A DNA stretch of 64,000 bases from Dehalococcoidia bacterium (GTDB lineage: Bacteria > Chloroflexota > Dehalococcoidia > E44-bin15), in assembly GCA_041649635.1 (NCBI GenBank), contig JBAZMV010000005.1:130738-194737 (forward strand). Reading direction: 5' to 3'. The notes beneath the pieces were generated by a model. The model ran no database searches. It worked only from the letters and a program-made list of their open reading frames with translations, and was not told the origin of the DNA. A program made the position numbers and the translations under genes. The number at the start of each line of letters is the position of its first letter. The stretch's first letter is position 1. Below are positions 16,565-25,208 of the stretch, in pieces.

Positions 16565-17596
16565 CTACCTGCCTTTATGCAAATCGCCGACGAGGTTTGT
16601 CATCACAGAACTCAGATAACGCACCGAGGACACCGCCCTGCCATATTCCATGCGCGTCGGTCCGATGATGCCGAGCGCTCCCTTTACCTCGCCCGGGATG
16701 CCGTAAAGTGTTAGAACCATGCTGCAGCCCCGCATCGTATCCTCCCTGTTCTCCCCACCGATGACCACATGAACTCCGTCCCAGTTAGGCACTTCCGGCA
16801 ACAGCGCTTTCAGGGCGCCCTTGTTCTCCAGCACGTCCACTATACCGATAATCTCCCTGCTATCCGAGAACTCCGGCTGTATAACTATGTTTCTCAGCCC
16901 TTCGATATAAGGCTCTTCATAACTTCTCTTGTCCTCATCCGCCATTATCTCGGCTATTGTCTTTTTCACATCGGCGGCCAGCGGGGTCAGCTCTCCCTTA
17001 TAGGACAGTATCTGAGACCACGTCAGGCCGGAGAGCAGATCGTTCAGTTCGCGGGAGACGGCATTCAGATCTTCCTGCGTCAGAGCCCTGTCGAAAGCGA
17101 TAAGCTGATGTTTGAGCCTCGCCTCCTGCAGAAGCAGTATGAGAAGCGCCGTCGATTCCTGCAACGATACGAGCTCCACGCGCGCGAAACTGGAATGCAT
17201 AGCTTTAGGAAACGTGACCAGCGCCAGGTTGTTCGCCATTCGCGCAAGCAGCGCCGCAGCCAGGCGCGTCCACTGTTCCAGCTCGCGTTCCACTTGATGG
17301 AACAGATGCGATACCATAAGCTGCTCGTCTGTAGATATGTCAGTCTTCTGCATCAAATGCTCGACGTAATACCGGTACCCCCTGTCCGAAGGGACACTGC
17401 CTCCGGAAATATGCCTTCTGAGAACATATCCGTCACGTTCCAGGCGCGCTATCTCATTTCTTATAGTCGCCGGGCTGACACCCAGATTGTATTTGTGCGC
17501 GATAGTCTCGGAGCCGATAGGCAGAGCCGTACGCACGTACTCGTCTACGATAATCTTCAATATGTTTGCAGATCGTTCCGTCAGCATTTTTATCAC
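16565..17596 (-). CDS. hrcA: Heat-inducible transcription repressor HrcA
   Basis: 343 residues. Represses heat-shock genes by binding the CIRCE element when GroEL is free. N-terminal winged-helix domain with the family pattern VRTALPIGSETIA and NLGVSPATIRNEIARLE, then the GAF-like domain and a C-terminal GALGIIGPTRMEYGRAVS block typical of HrcA. First gene of hrcA-grpE-dnaK. A perfect CIRCE lies 4-30 bases before its start, so the operon should be autoregulated. Confidence 0.97.
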   Translation of the reverse strand: MIKMLTERSANILKIIVDEYVRTALPIGSETIAHKYNLGVSPATIRNEIARLERDGYVLRRHISGGSVPSDRGYRYYVEHLMQKTDISTDEQLMVSHLFHQVERELEQWTRLAAALLARMANNLALVTFPKAMHSSFARVELVSLQESTALLILLLQEARLKHQLIAFDRALTQEDLNAVSRELNDLLSGLTWSQILSYKGELTPLAADVKKTIAEIMADEDKRSYEEPYIEGLRNIVIQPEFSDSREIIGIVDVLENKGALKALLPEVPNWDGVHVVIGGENREDTMRGCSMVLTLYGIPGEVKGALGIIGPTRMEYGRAVSSVRYLSSVMTNLVGDLHKGR

Positions 17597-17599
17597 CGA

Positions 17600-17626
17600 T
17601 TAGCACTCTCACCTTCCGAGTGCTAA
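17600..17626. promoter_or_regulatory. CIRCE element (HrcA operator)
   Basis: Perfect match: TTAGCACTC (17600-17608), 9-base spacer, GAGTGCTAA (17618-17626). It sits between the hrcA promoter and the hrcA start codon. Confidence 0.97.
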
Positions 17627-17634
17627 CTATATCT

Positions 17635-17664
17635 AATCTACTACCTTTCCTCGGGATTTGTCAA
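17635..17664 (-). promoter_or_regulatory. Promoter of hrcA-grpE-dnaK
   Basis: On the minus strand TTGACA (17659-17664), 18-base spacer, TAGATT (17635-17640). It lies immediately upstream of CIRCE, as expected for HrcA control. Confidence 0.65.
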
Positions 17665-17709
17665 GTGGCATTATTATTCAATTCGGCAGTCGGCCCGATG
17701 ATAGTAAAC

Positions 17710-17738
17710 TTGTAATGAGATGACACGGGACTTATAAT
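17710..17738 (+). promoter_or_regulatory. Promoter of dnaJ
   Basis: TTGTAA (17710-17715), 17-base spacer, perfect TATAAT (17733-17738), 22 bases before the dnaJ ATG. The CIRCE element is about 85 bases upstream, so HrcA control of this promoter is uncertain. Confidence 0.7.
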
Positions 17739-17760
17739 TAGAAGTTAGGTTGTAGATAAA

Positions 17761-18891
17761 ATGGCTACGAAAAAGAGGGATTATTACGAAGTCTTAGGCG
17801 TTTCCAAGACATGTTCTGCCGAGGAGATCAAGAAGGCGTTCAGAAAGCTTGCCCATCAATACCATCCCGACAAGAACAATGATAACGGCGCTGCAGAAAA
17901 GTTTAAAGAAATTAATGAGGCATATGAAGTTCTCTCGGATCCGGAACGGAGGGAAACCTATGACCGTTTCGGACATGCCGGTGATACGTTCGGTAAAGGC
18001 TTTGACGGCGATATATTTAGCGGCTTTAGTGGAGGCTTCGGCGATATCTTCGAGACGTTCTTCGGCGGCACCGGAGGCAGGCGGAGCAGGAGCGGGCCGC
18101 AGCGTGGCGGAGATATCCGCCATCATATAACTATCGATTTTGAAGAAGCGGCCTTTGGCTGCGAAAAGGAGATCGAGGTACATCGAACCGAGGCCTGTTC
18201 AAAGTGCCACGGCAACGGATGCAAACCGGGCAGCAATCCGATTAAATGCCCAGAATGTAACGGCTCCGGCGAAGTGCGCCAGGTACAGCGCAGTTTTTTC
18301 GGCCAGTTCGTGAATGTCACAATATGTCTGCGCTGCGGCGGTAGCGGGCAGGTAACATCCGATCCTTGCACTCATTGCAACGGGTCTAAGTACGAAGAGA
18401 AAACGCGCCGCATATCCGTATCCATACCGGCCGGCGTGGATGAAGGCTCTCAAATCCGCATGAGCGGTGAGGGGGATGCGGGAAGGAACGGCGGCAGGCC
18501 AGGCAATCTATTCATAAATATCTCCGTAAAAGAGCATAAGCTGTTCAAACGCCACGATGACGATATCCTTTACGAAGTCCCGATAACTTTTCCTCAAGCG
18601 GCTCTGGGCGATGAGATAGAGATACCGACTCTGGACGGCACGGCGCCGCTTAAAATCCCGCCCGGGACCCAGTCCGGCAGGGTCATCCAACTGAAGGGGA
18701 AAGGGGTTCCTCACCTGCGGGGTGGGGGCCGCGGCGACCAGATGGTAGCGATATATGTCGTCACCCCTGAGTCGTTGACAAACGAGCAGAAGAAGCTGCT
18801 GAGTGAACTGGCAAAGACAATGGGCCCGGCCACGATGCCGAAGAAGGGCAAGGGGTTCTTCAATCGTATCAAAGATGCGTTCGAATCTTGA
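17761..18891 (+). CDS. dnaJ: Chaperone DnaJ (Hsp40)
   Basis: 376 residues, type I DnaJ. J domain at 1-70 with HPD at 35-37, Gly/Phe-rich region to about 110, then four zinc-binding CxxCxGxG-type repeats (CSKCHGNG, CPECNGSG, CLRCGGSG, CTHCNGSK; the last lacks the final Gly) and the C-terminal substrate-binding domains. It stimulates DnaK ATPase and delivers clients. Unlike the common hrcA-grpE-dnaK-dnaJ order, it is transcribed divergently from the rest, with its own promoter, and leads into rsmE. Confidence 0.96.
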   Translation: MATKKRDYYEVLGVSKTCSAEEIKKAFRKLAHQYHPDKNNDNGAAEKFKEINEAYEVLSDPERRETYDRFGHAGDTFGKGFDGDIFSGFSGGFGDIFETFFGGTGGRRSRSGPQRGGDIRHHITIDFEEAAFGCEKEIEVHRTEACSKCHGNGCKPGSNPIKCPECNGSGEVRQVQRSFFGQFVNVTICLRCGGSGQVTSDPCTHCNGSKYEEKTRRISVSIPAGVDEGSQIRMSGEGDAGRNGGRPGNLFINISVKEHKLFKRHDDDILYEVPITFPQAALGDEIEIPTLDGTAPLKIPPGTQSGRVIQLKGKGVPHLRGGGRGDQMVAIYVVTPESLTNEQKKLLSELAKTMGPATMPKKGKGFFNRIKDAFES

Positions 18892-18914
18892 AATCCGCCG
18901 GGGGAACCGATAAG

Positions 18915-19661
18915 ATGCAGCGCTTTCTTATAGACAGGCATTGCATTGACGCTGAAAGCGTCGTCCTTAAAGGCGAAGTTGTTCACCAGATCAGAGACGT
19001 GCTTAGGCTGCGGAAGGGCGCACGGATCGTGGTATTCAATGACGAAGGTTTAGAGTATACGGTCGTACTCGATAGCGTGAAGAAGGACCGCATCGCAGGC
19101 ACTATCGAATCGACAAGAGAGCGCGTCGAGACGGCAGTCAAAATCACTCTATATCAGGCGCTATTGAAATCAGACCGCTTCGAGTTCGTCCTGCAGAAGT
19201 GCACTGAGATAGGGGTCACCGAGTTCGTGCCGATTATGTGCTGTCGGTGCGTTGCCGGGAAGCCCGGCGCGAACAAGATACAGCGCTGGGAGAAGGTCAT
19301 TAAAGAGGCGACGGAGCAGTCCGGCAGGAGTGTACCGCCCGCATTGAAGTCGACCGCATCTTTTGAGGACGCAATACGTTCGGCGCGTGGACTGTCCATA
19401 ATTGCTAGCACAGGTTCCGCCTCGTTAAGTTTAAGGGAAATAATTCGTCCGACGGCTAACGTCAATATATTAATCGGGCCGGAGGGCGGCTTCACAGACG
19501 ACGAATTGGAATCGGCGCGAAGACATGGCGTGAAAGAGGCCACTCTGGGACCGAATACATTGCGGGCGGAAACGGCGGGCCTGGTTGCGGCGACGGTGAT
19601 TCTTTACGAATGGGGTGAATTGGATAGACCTACTTTAAATATTTTAAGTATGACAGAATGA
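18915..19661 (+). CDS. rsmE: 16S rRNA (uracil(1498)-N3)-methyltransferase
   Basis: 248 residues. Methylates U1498 of 16S rRNA with SAM. The start at ATG 18915 gives the usual RsmE beginning MQRFLIDRH and has a GGGGGA about 10 bases upstream. A longer in-frame TTG at 18888 overlaps the dnaJ end and is less likely. SPOUT-fold knot signatures: LIGPEGGFTDDELESA and LGPNTLRAETAGLVA. It follows dnaJ by 23 bp, a common arrangement. Confidence 0.93.
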   Translation: MQRFLIDRHCIDAESVVLKGEVVHQIRDVLRLRKGARIVVFNDEGLEYTVVLDSVKKDRIAGTIESTRERVETAVKITLYQALLKSDRFEFVLQKCTEIGVTEFVPIMCCRCVAGKPGANKIQRWEKVIKEATEQSGRSVPPALKSTASFEDAIRSARGLSIIASTGSASLSLREIIRPTANVNILIGPEGGFTDDELESARRHGVKEATLGPNTLRAETAGLVAATVILYEWGELDRPTLNILSMTE

Positions 19662-19721
19662 ATAGCTACAAAATGCTAGTACAAATAAAAAACTAATATG
19701 TTAGTATAGACAAAATATTAT

Positions 19722-20666
19722 GTGGGAGAAACTAACATTAAGCAATCATACGGACGTATCAAGATAAGAAGTTCAAATCGAAAAAGTGAGATTGCTTTAA
19801 CTATATTGCTCTTATCTATTATTACCGGCGTGGTCTTCATTGCGATGCATAAAACAAATTTTCACAAAATAGAAGGGAAGATAGCTTTCGTCTCAAGTGC
19901 AATTGTCGACCAAGAAATCTATCTCATGTTAGATGACAATTGGAATATTACCAATTTGACAAATACATCTGGCAGCAATGTGGCGCCAGCTTGGTCGACT
20001 GATGGTAAACGCATTGCCTTTACTTCAATGCGGGATGGAAACTGGGAAATATATGTAATGAATGAAGATGGGTCAAATCAGATAAACCTCACGAATCATT
20101 CAGCAAATGAATCGGCTCCATGGTGGTCGCCGGACGGCAACAAAATTATATTCTTTTCTGACCGCGATGGTAACTATGAAATCTATACTATAAATTTTGA
20201 TGGTTTAGAATTAGAACGTCTCACGAATAACTCTACTAACGATGCTTTGCCATCTTGGTCACCCGCTGGCAATTTGGTTGTATTCTCCTCCGACCGTGAC
20301 GGCGACTATGAAGTGTATGTTATGAGCGATGACGGGTCAAACCAGGTACGCCTCACAAACAGTTCAGGTAGCGATATGTACGCTAGTATATCGCCTAATG
20401 AGGATAGGGTTATTTTTATGTCCGAGCGCACAGGCGATTACGAAATATATGTTATGAACCTTGATGGTACTGACGTCACAAATCTGACCGATAGTCCATA
20501 TTCCTGGGATGCTCATCCCTGCTGGTCACCTGATGGCGGCAAGATAGCGTTCTCATCAGACCGCGAGGGCGATCCCGATATATATATTATGGACGCTGAC
20601 GGTACTAGTGTAACCAGACTAACCTACGAGTATTACAACGAGACCTTTCCGCGCTGGTGGCAATAG
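19722..20666 (+). CDS. Membrane-anchored TolB-like beta-propeller protein (PD40 repeats)
   Basis: 314 residues. GTG start at 19722. One N-terminal transmembrane helix (about 26-44, ALTILLLSIITGVVFIAM) is followed by an extracellular region of five to six repeats of the type WSPDGNKIIFFSDRDGNYEI, each about 42 residues, typical of TolB/WD40-like PD40 propellers. No enzymatic domain is visible, so it is probably a binding or scaffold protein on the cell surface. Base composition is noticeably more AT-rich than in rsmE and gpsA on either side, which may mean later acquisition. An AT-rich promoter-like stretch lies just upstream (19690-19715). Confidence 0.8.
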   Translation: MGETNIKQSYGRIKIRSSNRKSEIALTILLLSIITGVVFIAMHKTNFHKIEGKIAFVSSAIVDQEIYLMLDDNWNITNLTNTSGSNVAPAWSTDGKRIAFTSMRDGNWEIYVMNEDGSNQINLTNHSANESAPWWSPDGNKIIFFSDRDGNYEIYTINFDGLELERLTNNSTNDALPSWSPAGNLVVFSSDRDGDYEVYVMSDDGSNQVRLTNSSGSDMYASISPNEDRVIFMSERTGDYEIYVMNLDGTDVTNLTDSPYSWDAHPCWSPDGGKIAFSSDREGDPDIYIMDADGTSVTRLTYEYYNETFPRWWQ

Positions 20667-20686
20667 TTCACTCGTTGCATAGTGAC

Positions 20687-21685
20687 TCAGTCAGACAAAG
20701 GTTGTAATTCGCCTATCAGCTCGGCCATGGCCTTCGCGGGGCTGAGTCCATTGTAAAGAACCTTGTAGATTCGCTCGGTAATGGGCATTTCGACGCCGAG
20801 CCCTCTAGCTATCTTGAGCGCGGCAGCCGTTGTGGGCACTCCTTCGACGGTGCTGCCCATGGATTCGACCATCTCTTTCATCGAACGTCCGCGGGCCATC
20901 CCCTCACCAAGGGTGTGATTGCGGCTCAGCGTGCTGTCGCATGTGGCCAGTAGGTCGCCCAGACCGGACAGGCCGAGGAAAGTGACAGGATTGGCGCCCA
21001 GCGCGACTCCCAGGCTCGCAATCTCGCTGAGCCCGTGCGCCATGTATGCGGCCTTCGCGTTGTTGCCGTAGCCCAGCCCGTCCACCATGCCGGCGCCCAG
21101 CGCTACTATGTTCTTCAGCGTGCCGCCCAGCTCTACTCCGACCACATCGCCGCTGGTATAGACCTGAAACGAAGGGGAATTCAGTGCGCTTCGAGCCTCC
21201 TCCGCCGATTTCATGTCGTAGCCAGCTACCACGCTCGCGGCGGGAAGGCCGTTTGCTATCTCCTTGGACAGATTCGGGCCGGAGAGGGCGCACACATACG
21301 GCTTATATTCCACTCCCAGCTCATCGATGATGACCTCCGTCATCCGCTTGGTAGAGTCCAACTCGAAGCCCTTGGAGCAGCTGACTATAGTGGTCTTCAA
21401 TGCAATGTGTCCCTTAGCCTGCTGTATATTTCTGCGCATGTCCTGCGAGGGAACCGCGATAAAGATGAGCGACGCGTTCCGCAAAACCTCGTCTATGCCG
21501 CCGAAAACCGACAGCGACGGCGGAAAACGCACGCCGGGCAACCTATCCGCGTTCTCGCGCTCAGCCGCCAGCTTCTCCGCCTCCTCAGGCGTGAAGCCCA
21601 GCAAAGCCACATCGATGCCTTTCCTCGCTATAATGATGGCAAGGGTTGTGCCCCAGCTCGTTGTACCGATGACGGCAACCTTCAT
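20687..21685 (-). CDS. gpsA: Glycerol-3-phosphate dehydrogenase [NAD(P)+]
   Basis: 332 residues. Reduces dihydroxyacetone phosphate to sn-glycerol-3-phosphate, the backbone for phospholipids. N-terminal Rossmann fold; the dinucleotide loop reads IGTTSWGTTLA where many homologues have GAGSWGTALA. Later GPNLSKEIANGLPAA and the catalytic-lysine region GGTLKNIVALGAGMVDGLG are typical. Last gene of argF-der-plsY-gpsA; its start overlaps the plsY stop by 4 bp. It supplies the glycerol-3-phosphate that PlsY acylates. Confidence 0.94.
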   Translation of the reverse strand: MKVAVIGTTSWGTTLAIIIARKGIDVALLGFTPEEAEKLAAERENADRLPGVRFPPSLSVFGGIDEVLRNASLIFIAVPSQDMRRNIQQAKGHIALKTTIVSCSKGFELDSTKRMTEVIIDELGVEYKPYVCALSGPNLSKEIANGLPAASVVAGYDMKSAEEARSALNSPSFQVYTSGDVVGVELGGTLKNIVALGAGMVDGLGYGNNAKAAYMAHGLSEIASLGVALGANPVTFLGLSGLGDLLATCDSTLSRNHTLGEGMARGRSMKEMVESMGSTVEGVPTTAAALKIARGLGVEMPITERIYKVLYNGLSPAKAMAELIGELQPLSD

Positions 21686-22320
21686 TTCACTTTAACCTTC
21701 TGCCCGATCTTTGACTCGGTTCCCGCCAGCAGCCTCTTTATATTGCCGCGGTGGCGGAATATGACTATGGGAGCGACAACCAGAGAGAACGCCATGTAAG
21801 CGGCGGGCCCCGAATAACATGTAAAGAATACAACCATAGACACTACCAGCGCAATCGCCGCAATTATAGAGCCCAAAGATATGTAGCGGAAGGCCAGCGC
21901 CATCAGCAGAAACACTGCCAGACATATTAGACCAACCTGCCATGATAAAACCAGGATGGCCCCCGCCGCCGTAGCTATGCCCTTTCCGCCCCTGAAGCCG
22001 ATGTAGATCGGCCAGCTATGGCCGATAACGGCGGAAGCTCCCCCCGCCATCTGGCCCCAGTACACCATGTCATGATTGGCCGAATAAAAGACAGCCCACG
22101 CCAGGGCTACGACCCCGGCCCCCTTAAATACGTCGAAGATTAAGACGATCAGTCCGGCCTTGGCCCCGACCGTGCGCATGACGTTGGTCATGCCCATGCT
22201 GCCGCTGCCGTATTCGCGCACGTCGATTCCGCGCGTCATCTTGCCTATGATAACGCCGAACGGTATCGCTCCCACAAGATATCCTATGACCACCATGCCG
22301 ATAAATTGCAGTGCGATCAT
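21682..22320 (-). CDS. plsY: Acyl-phosphate:glycerol-3-phosphate acyltransferase PlsY
   Basis: 212 residues, five or more membrane helices. Transfers an acyl group from acyl-phosphate to glycerol-3-phosphate, the first acylation in phospholipid synthesis. Family motifs: YLVGAIPFGVIIGK, GSGSMGMTNVMR and GHSWPIYIGFRGGKGIAT. Overlaps der upstream and gpsA downstream by 4 bp each, so the four genes are one operon. Pairing with gpsA is metabolically direct. Confidence 0.95.
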   Translation of the reverse strand: MIALQFIGMVVIGYLVGAIPFGVIIGKMTRGIDVREYGSGSMGMTNVMRTVGAKAGLIVLIFDVFKGAGVVALAWAVFYSANHDMVYWGQMAGGASAVIGHSWPIYIGFRGGKGIATAAGAILVLSWQVGLICLAVFLLMALAFRYISLGSIIAAIALVVSMVVFFTCYSGPAAYMAFSLVVAPIVIFRHRGNIKRLLAGTESKIGQKVKVK

Positions 22321-23630
22321 TGTCCTCCCTTCTGTTTGAAGACAAGTTTCAACGGAGTGCCCCTGAATCCAAAGCTCCGCCTCAGCTGGTTTTCCAGATA
22401 TCTTTCATACGAGAAATGCAGTAGCGACTTATCGTTTATCGAGAAAACGAAGGTCGGAGGATTGATCTCCGCTTGGGTCGTGTAGGTGATGTTGAGCTTT
22501 CTGCCCCTGACCGAAGGAGGGGAATGCGCGGCGACCATGTCACGGACGGCGTTATTGAGATAAGCCGTAGGGATGCGCTTGCATCTCTCCGCGTAGACTT
22601 CCCGTGCGGCTTTAAGGACATTCTTTATCCCTCTGCCGTGCAGCGCGGAGATGAAAACTATGGGCACATCGGGCATGAATTTCAGTTTGCTGCGGATGTC
22701 GGCGACATACTGCCGCCTTTCGGCCGTGTCTTCGACAAGGTCCCATTTGTTAACTACAACCACCATGCCTTTGTATGCCTCGGATACGAAGCCGGCGATG
22801 TGCAGGTCCTGAGCCGCCAGCAGGTCCGTAGCCTCTGTCACGAGGATAGTGATATCGGAGCGCTCGATGGCTTGCGATGCCCTGTCAACGCTGTAGCGCT
22901 CAATGCCCCTGTCTATGCGCCCGCGCCGCCGTATGCCCGCCGTGTCGATGAGCAATACGCGCTCGCCGTTCCATTCGAACATCGTGTCGATGGCGTCCCT
23001 GGTCGTGCCGGGCTTGTCCGATACGATGACGCGCTCCTTGCCCAGGATGGCGTTCAGCAGCATCGATTTACCGACGTTGGGCCGGCCCACGATGGCTATT
23101 TTCATCACGGCCTGTTCCGCCTCGGAGTGAACCTCGGGCAGATGCTTAGCGACCGCGTCTATCAGGTCGTGGATGCCCGTGCCGTGATAGGCGCTGATAG
23201 GAACGGGGTCGCCCAGAGCAAGTTCGTAGAACTGGGCCGCGCTGTAGCCCCGCTGCTCGTTATCGGCCTTGTTCGCGGCCAGCACCAGCGGCTTGCCGCT
23301 GCGCCGCAGCAACTCGGCCAGATCCTTGTCGACTACAGTAATGCCATCCAGAACATCGATAACGAATATGATGACATCGGCTTCCTCGATCGCGGTTACC
23401 ACCTGATGTTTAATAAGTTGCTCGATACTGGTCGAAGGGTCGGCTAGAAGGCCGCCGGTGTCGATTAGGGAAAAAGATTTTTCCTTCCATGAGATGTCGG
23501 CATAGAGGCGGTCGCGGGTGGTGCCGGGCTCGTCCTCGACGATGGCCACCCGCCTTCCCACCAGGCGGTTGAACAGTGTGGACTTGCCTACGTTGGGCCG
23601 TCCTATGATGGCGACTATAGGCTTGGTCAT
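22317..23630 (-). CDS. der: Ribosome-assembly GTPase Der (EngA)
   Basis: 437 residues with two tandem GTPase domains followed by a KH-like domain, required for 50S subunit maturation. P-loops GRPNVGKSTLF and GRPNVGKSMLL, with DTGG and DTAG switch motifs and NKAD/NKWD specificity motifs. The start is set at 23630 because ATG there overlaps the argF stop in the ATGA arrangement and gives MTKPIVAIIGRPNVG. The open frame extends 80 codons further upstream inside argF, but that part has no homology-like sequence. Confidence 0.95.
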   Translation of the reverse strand: MTKPIVAIIGRPNVGKSTLFNRLVGRRVAIVEDEPGTTRDRLYADISWKEKSFSLIDTGGLLADPSTSIEQLIKHQVVTAIEEADVIIFVIDVLDGITVVDKDLAELLRRSGKPLVLAANKADNEQRGYSAAQFYELALGDPVPISAYHGTGIHDLIDAVAKHLPEVHSEAEQAVMKIAIVGRPNVGKSMLLNAILGKERVIVSDKPGTTRDAIDTMFEWNGERVLLIDTAGIRRRGRIDRGIERYSVDRASQAIERSDITILVTEATDLLAAQDLHIAGFVSEAYKGMVVVVNKWDLVEDTAERRQYVADIRSKLKFMPDVPIVFISALHGRGIKNVLKAAREVYAERCKRIPTAYLNNAVRDMVAAHSPPSVRGRKLNITYTTQAEINPPTFVFSINDKSLLHFSYERYLENQLRRSFGFRGTPLKLVFKQKGGQ

Positions 23631-24520
23631 TTCATCAGCTTTACAAGTATTGCCTTCTGCATATGGAGGCGGTTCTCCGCCTGGTCGAAAACTACCGAGT
23701 GCGGATTCCTCAGCATGCCCGCGGCGACCTCCTCGCCGTAGTGCGCCGGAAGCGGATGCATGAGTATCACGTCTTTCTTGGCGACGGCTATCAGCTTGCC
23801 GTTCACCTGGTAGCCGGAGAAATCCTTGCGGCGTTTCGCCGACTCCTCTTCCTGACCCATGCTGGTCCACACATCGGTATATATAACGTCGGCGCCGCTA
23901 ACCGCCTTTTTCGGATCGTCTGTGATTACAACGCGGCCCTTCTTCCCTTTGGCCTTGAGCAACATCGCTTTCGACGGAGCATATCCGGCGGGGCAGGCGA
24001 TGCGAAACTCCATGCCCGTGATGGCGCAGGCCAGGAGCAGGCTGTTGGCGCAGTTGTTGGCATCGCCGATATAAGCTACGGACAATCCCTTCAGCGCCCC
24101 CTTTTTCTCGTAGATAGTCTGCAGATCGGCCAGTATCTGGCACGGGTGCTCCTCATCGGATAGGCCGTTGATCACGGGTACGGTCGCATATTTCGCCAGT
24201 TGCACGACTGTATCATGAGAGAAGGTGCGGGCCATGATGCCGTGAACATAGCGCGAGAGCACCGCGGCCACGTCCTCAACCGGCTCGCGCTTCCCCAGCC
24301 CTATCTCGGCGGGTGACAGATATATCGAGTGCCCGCCCAGTTCGTACATGCCTACGTCAAAGCTGACGCGCGTGCGCAGCGAAGGCTTCTCGAAGATCAA
24401 CGCCAGCGTCTTGCCTGCAAGCTGTTTGCCGATGCGCTTGCGCTTAAGCTCGATGGCGCTGTCTATCAGTCCCTGTATGTCTTTGGATGACAAATCGGCT
24501 ATGGATATTAAGTCTTTCAT
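23627..24520 (-). CDS. argF: Ornithine carbamoyltransferase
   Basis: 297 residues. Makes citrulline from ornithine and carbamoyl phosphate. The carbamoyl-phosphate motif reads FEKPSLRTR (residues 43-51; often STRTR), with DEEHPCQILADL and the ornithine loop TDVWTSMGQEEE. The C-terminal HCLP motif is HPLPAH here. These variants occur in some bacterial enzymes, and the SMG loop supports ornithine rather than aspartate as substrate. First gene of argF-der-plsY-gpsA. No other arginine gene is in the window. Confidence 0.92.
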   Translation of the reverse strand: MKDLISIADLSSKDIQGLIDSAIELKRKRIGKQLAGKTLALIFEKPSLRTRVSFDVGMYELGGHSIYLSPAEIGLGKREPVEDVAAVLSRYVHGIMARTFSHDTVVQLAKYATVPVINGLSDEEHPCQILADLQTIYEKKGALKGLSVAYIGDANNCANSLLLACAITGMEFRIACPAGYAPSKAMLLKAKGKKGRVVITDDPKKAVSGADVIYTDVWTSMGQEEESAKRRKDFSGYQVNGKLIAVAKKDVILMHPLPAHYGEEVAAGMLRNPHSVVFDQAENRLHMQKAILVKLMK

Positions 24521-24589
24521 GTTTCCGTTCCTTGAATGGGACTAGTATATCATATTTGAATTTAAAACTAGAACAAGCGGGGAAAAAGG

Positions 24590-24616
24590 TAGGGGCACAG
24601 CATGTTGCGCCCCTAT
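24590..24616. repeat. Degenerate TAGGGGCACAG palindrome
   Basis: Imperfect relative of the palindrome at 51535-51562, in the gap between argF and the lipoprotein gene. Confidence 0.6.
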
Positions 24617-24661
24617 GTAGCATAATATAACGCGTTATAAAAATCCGAGATGGATTTTCAC

Positions 24662-25096
24662 TTATTGCTTGATAAGAATAATCGAGTTATCCTCGGCAAA
24701 TGATGTCGGTCTAACACCGCCCGCTTCTCCTAGTGCGAGCTCCAGATTTGAACCATTGAGCTGATAGATGCCCATTGCAGTTTTTCCTTCGTACTCAGGA
24801 CCATATTCATCTGTGACAATGTAAAAGTCGATCGTCTTGGGATTGGCTACGGTATTAAGAGTAAATGTCCCTGAAATATCTTTCCCATTGTTTGTTACCG
24901 CTAAATCATCACCGTTAAAGGTAAACGTAATATCGTATGTTCTACACGGAGGTGTATAGCATGTCTCGGTTAAGATCCCGACCCATGTCCCCTGCAATTC
25001 AGTATTGCCTGACGAAGATGTGTCGCTCGATCCACACCCGACGATGACAATGGTTATTATCAAAACAGGAATGATGGAAAGAAAGAATTTCTTCAT
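24662..25096 (-). CDS. Lipoprotein with TIGR03067-like domain
   Basis: 144 residues. Signal peptide with lipobox IVGC (lipidated Cys near residue 21), then a Ser/Thr-rich linker. The domain has the pattern LQGTW...FTFNGDDLAV...GTFTLNTVANPKTIDFY...GIYQLNGSNLELAL...RPTSF. This resembles the TIGR03067 family of uncharacterised small domains. Function unknown; membrane-attached, extracytoplasmic. It stands alone with its own start signals and is AT-rich compared with argF. Confidence 0.7.
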   Translation of the reverse strand: MKKFFLSIIPVLIITIVIVGCGSSDTSSSGNTELQGTWVGILTETCYTPPCRTYDITFTFNGDDLAVTNNGKDISGTFTLNTVANPKTIDFYIVTDEYGPEYEGKTAMGIYQLNGSNLELALGEAGGVRPTSFAEDNSIILIKQ

Positions 25097-25160
25097 TTAA
25101 TACCCCTTCTTTTTTTGCTCGGCGTTGCGTTCTTTACATCGCCGAATGAGGTAGTGCTTA

Positions 25161-25183
25161 TTGAAGGTGAAGAACACCTTCAA
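25161..25183. repeat. TTGAAGGTG palindrome
   Basis: Arms TTGAAGGTG and CACCTTCAA around AAGAA, between the two lipoprotein genes. The central five bases are the complement of those at 5529. Confidence 0.75.
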
Positions 25184-25208
25184 CAGCGAAAATAAATCGA
25201 TACTATGT

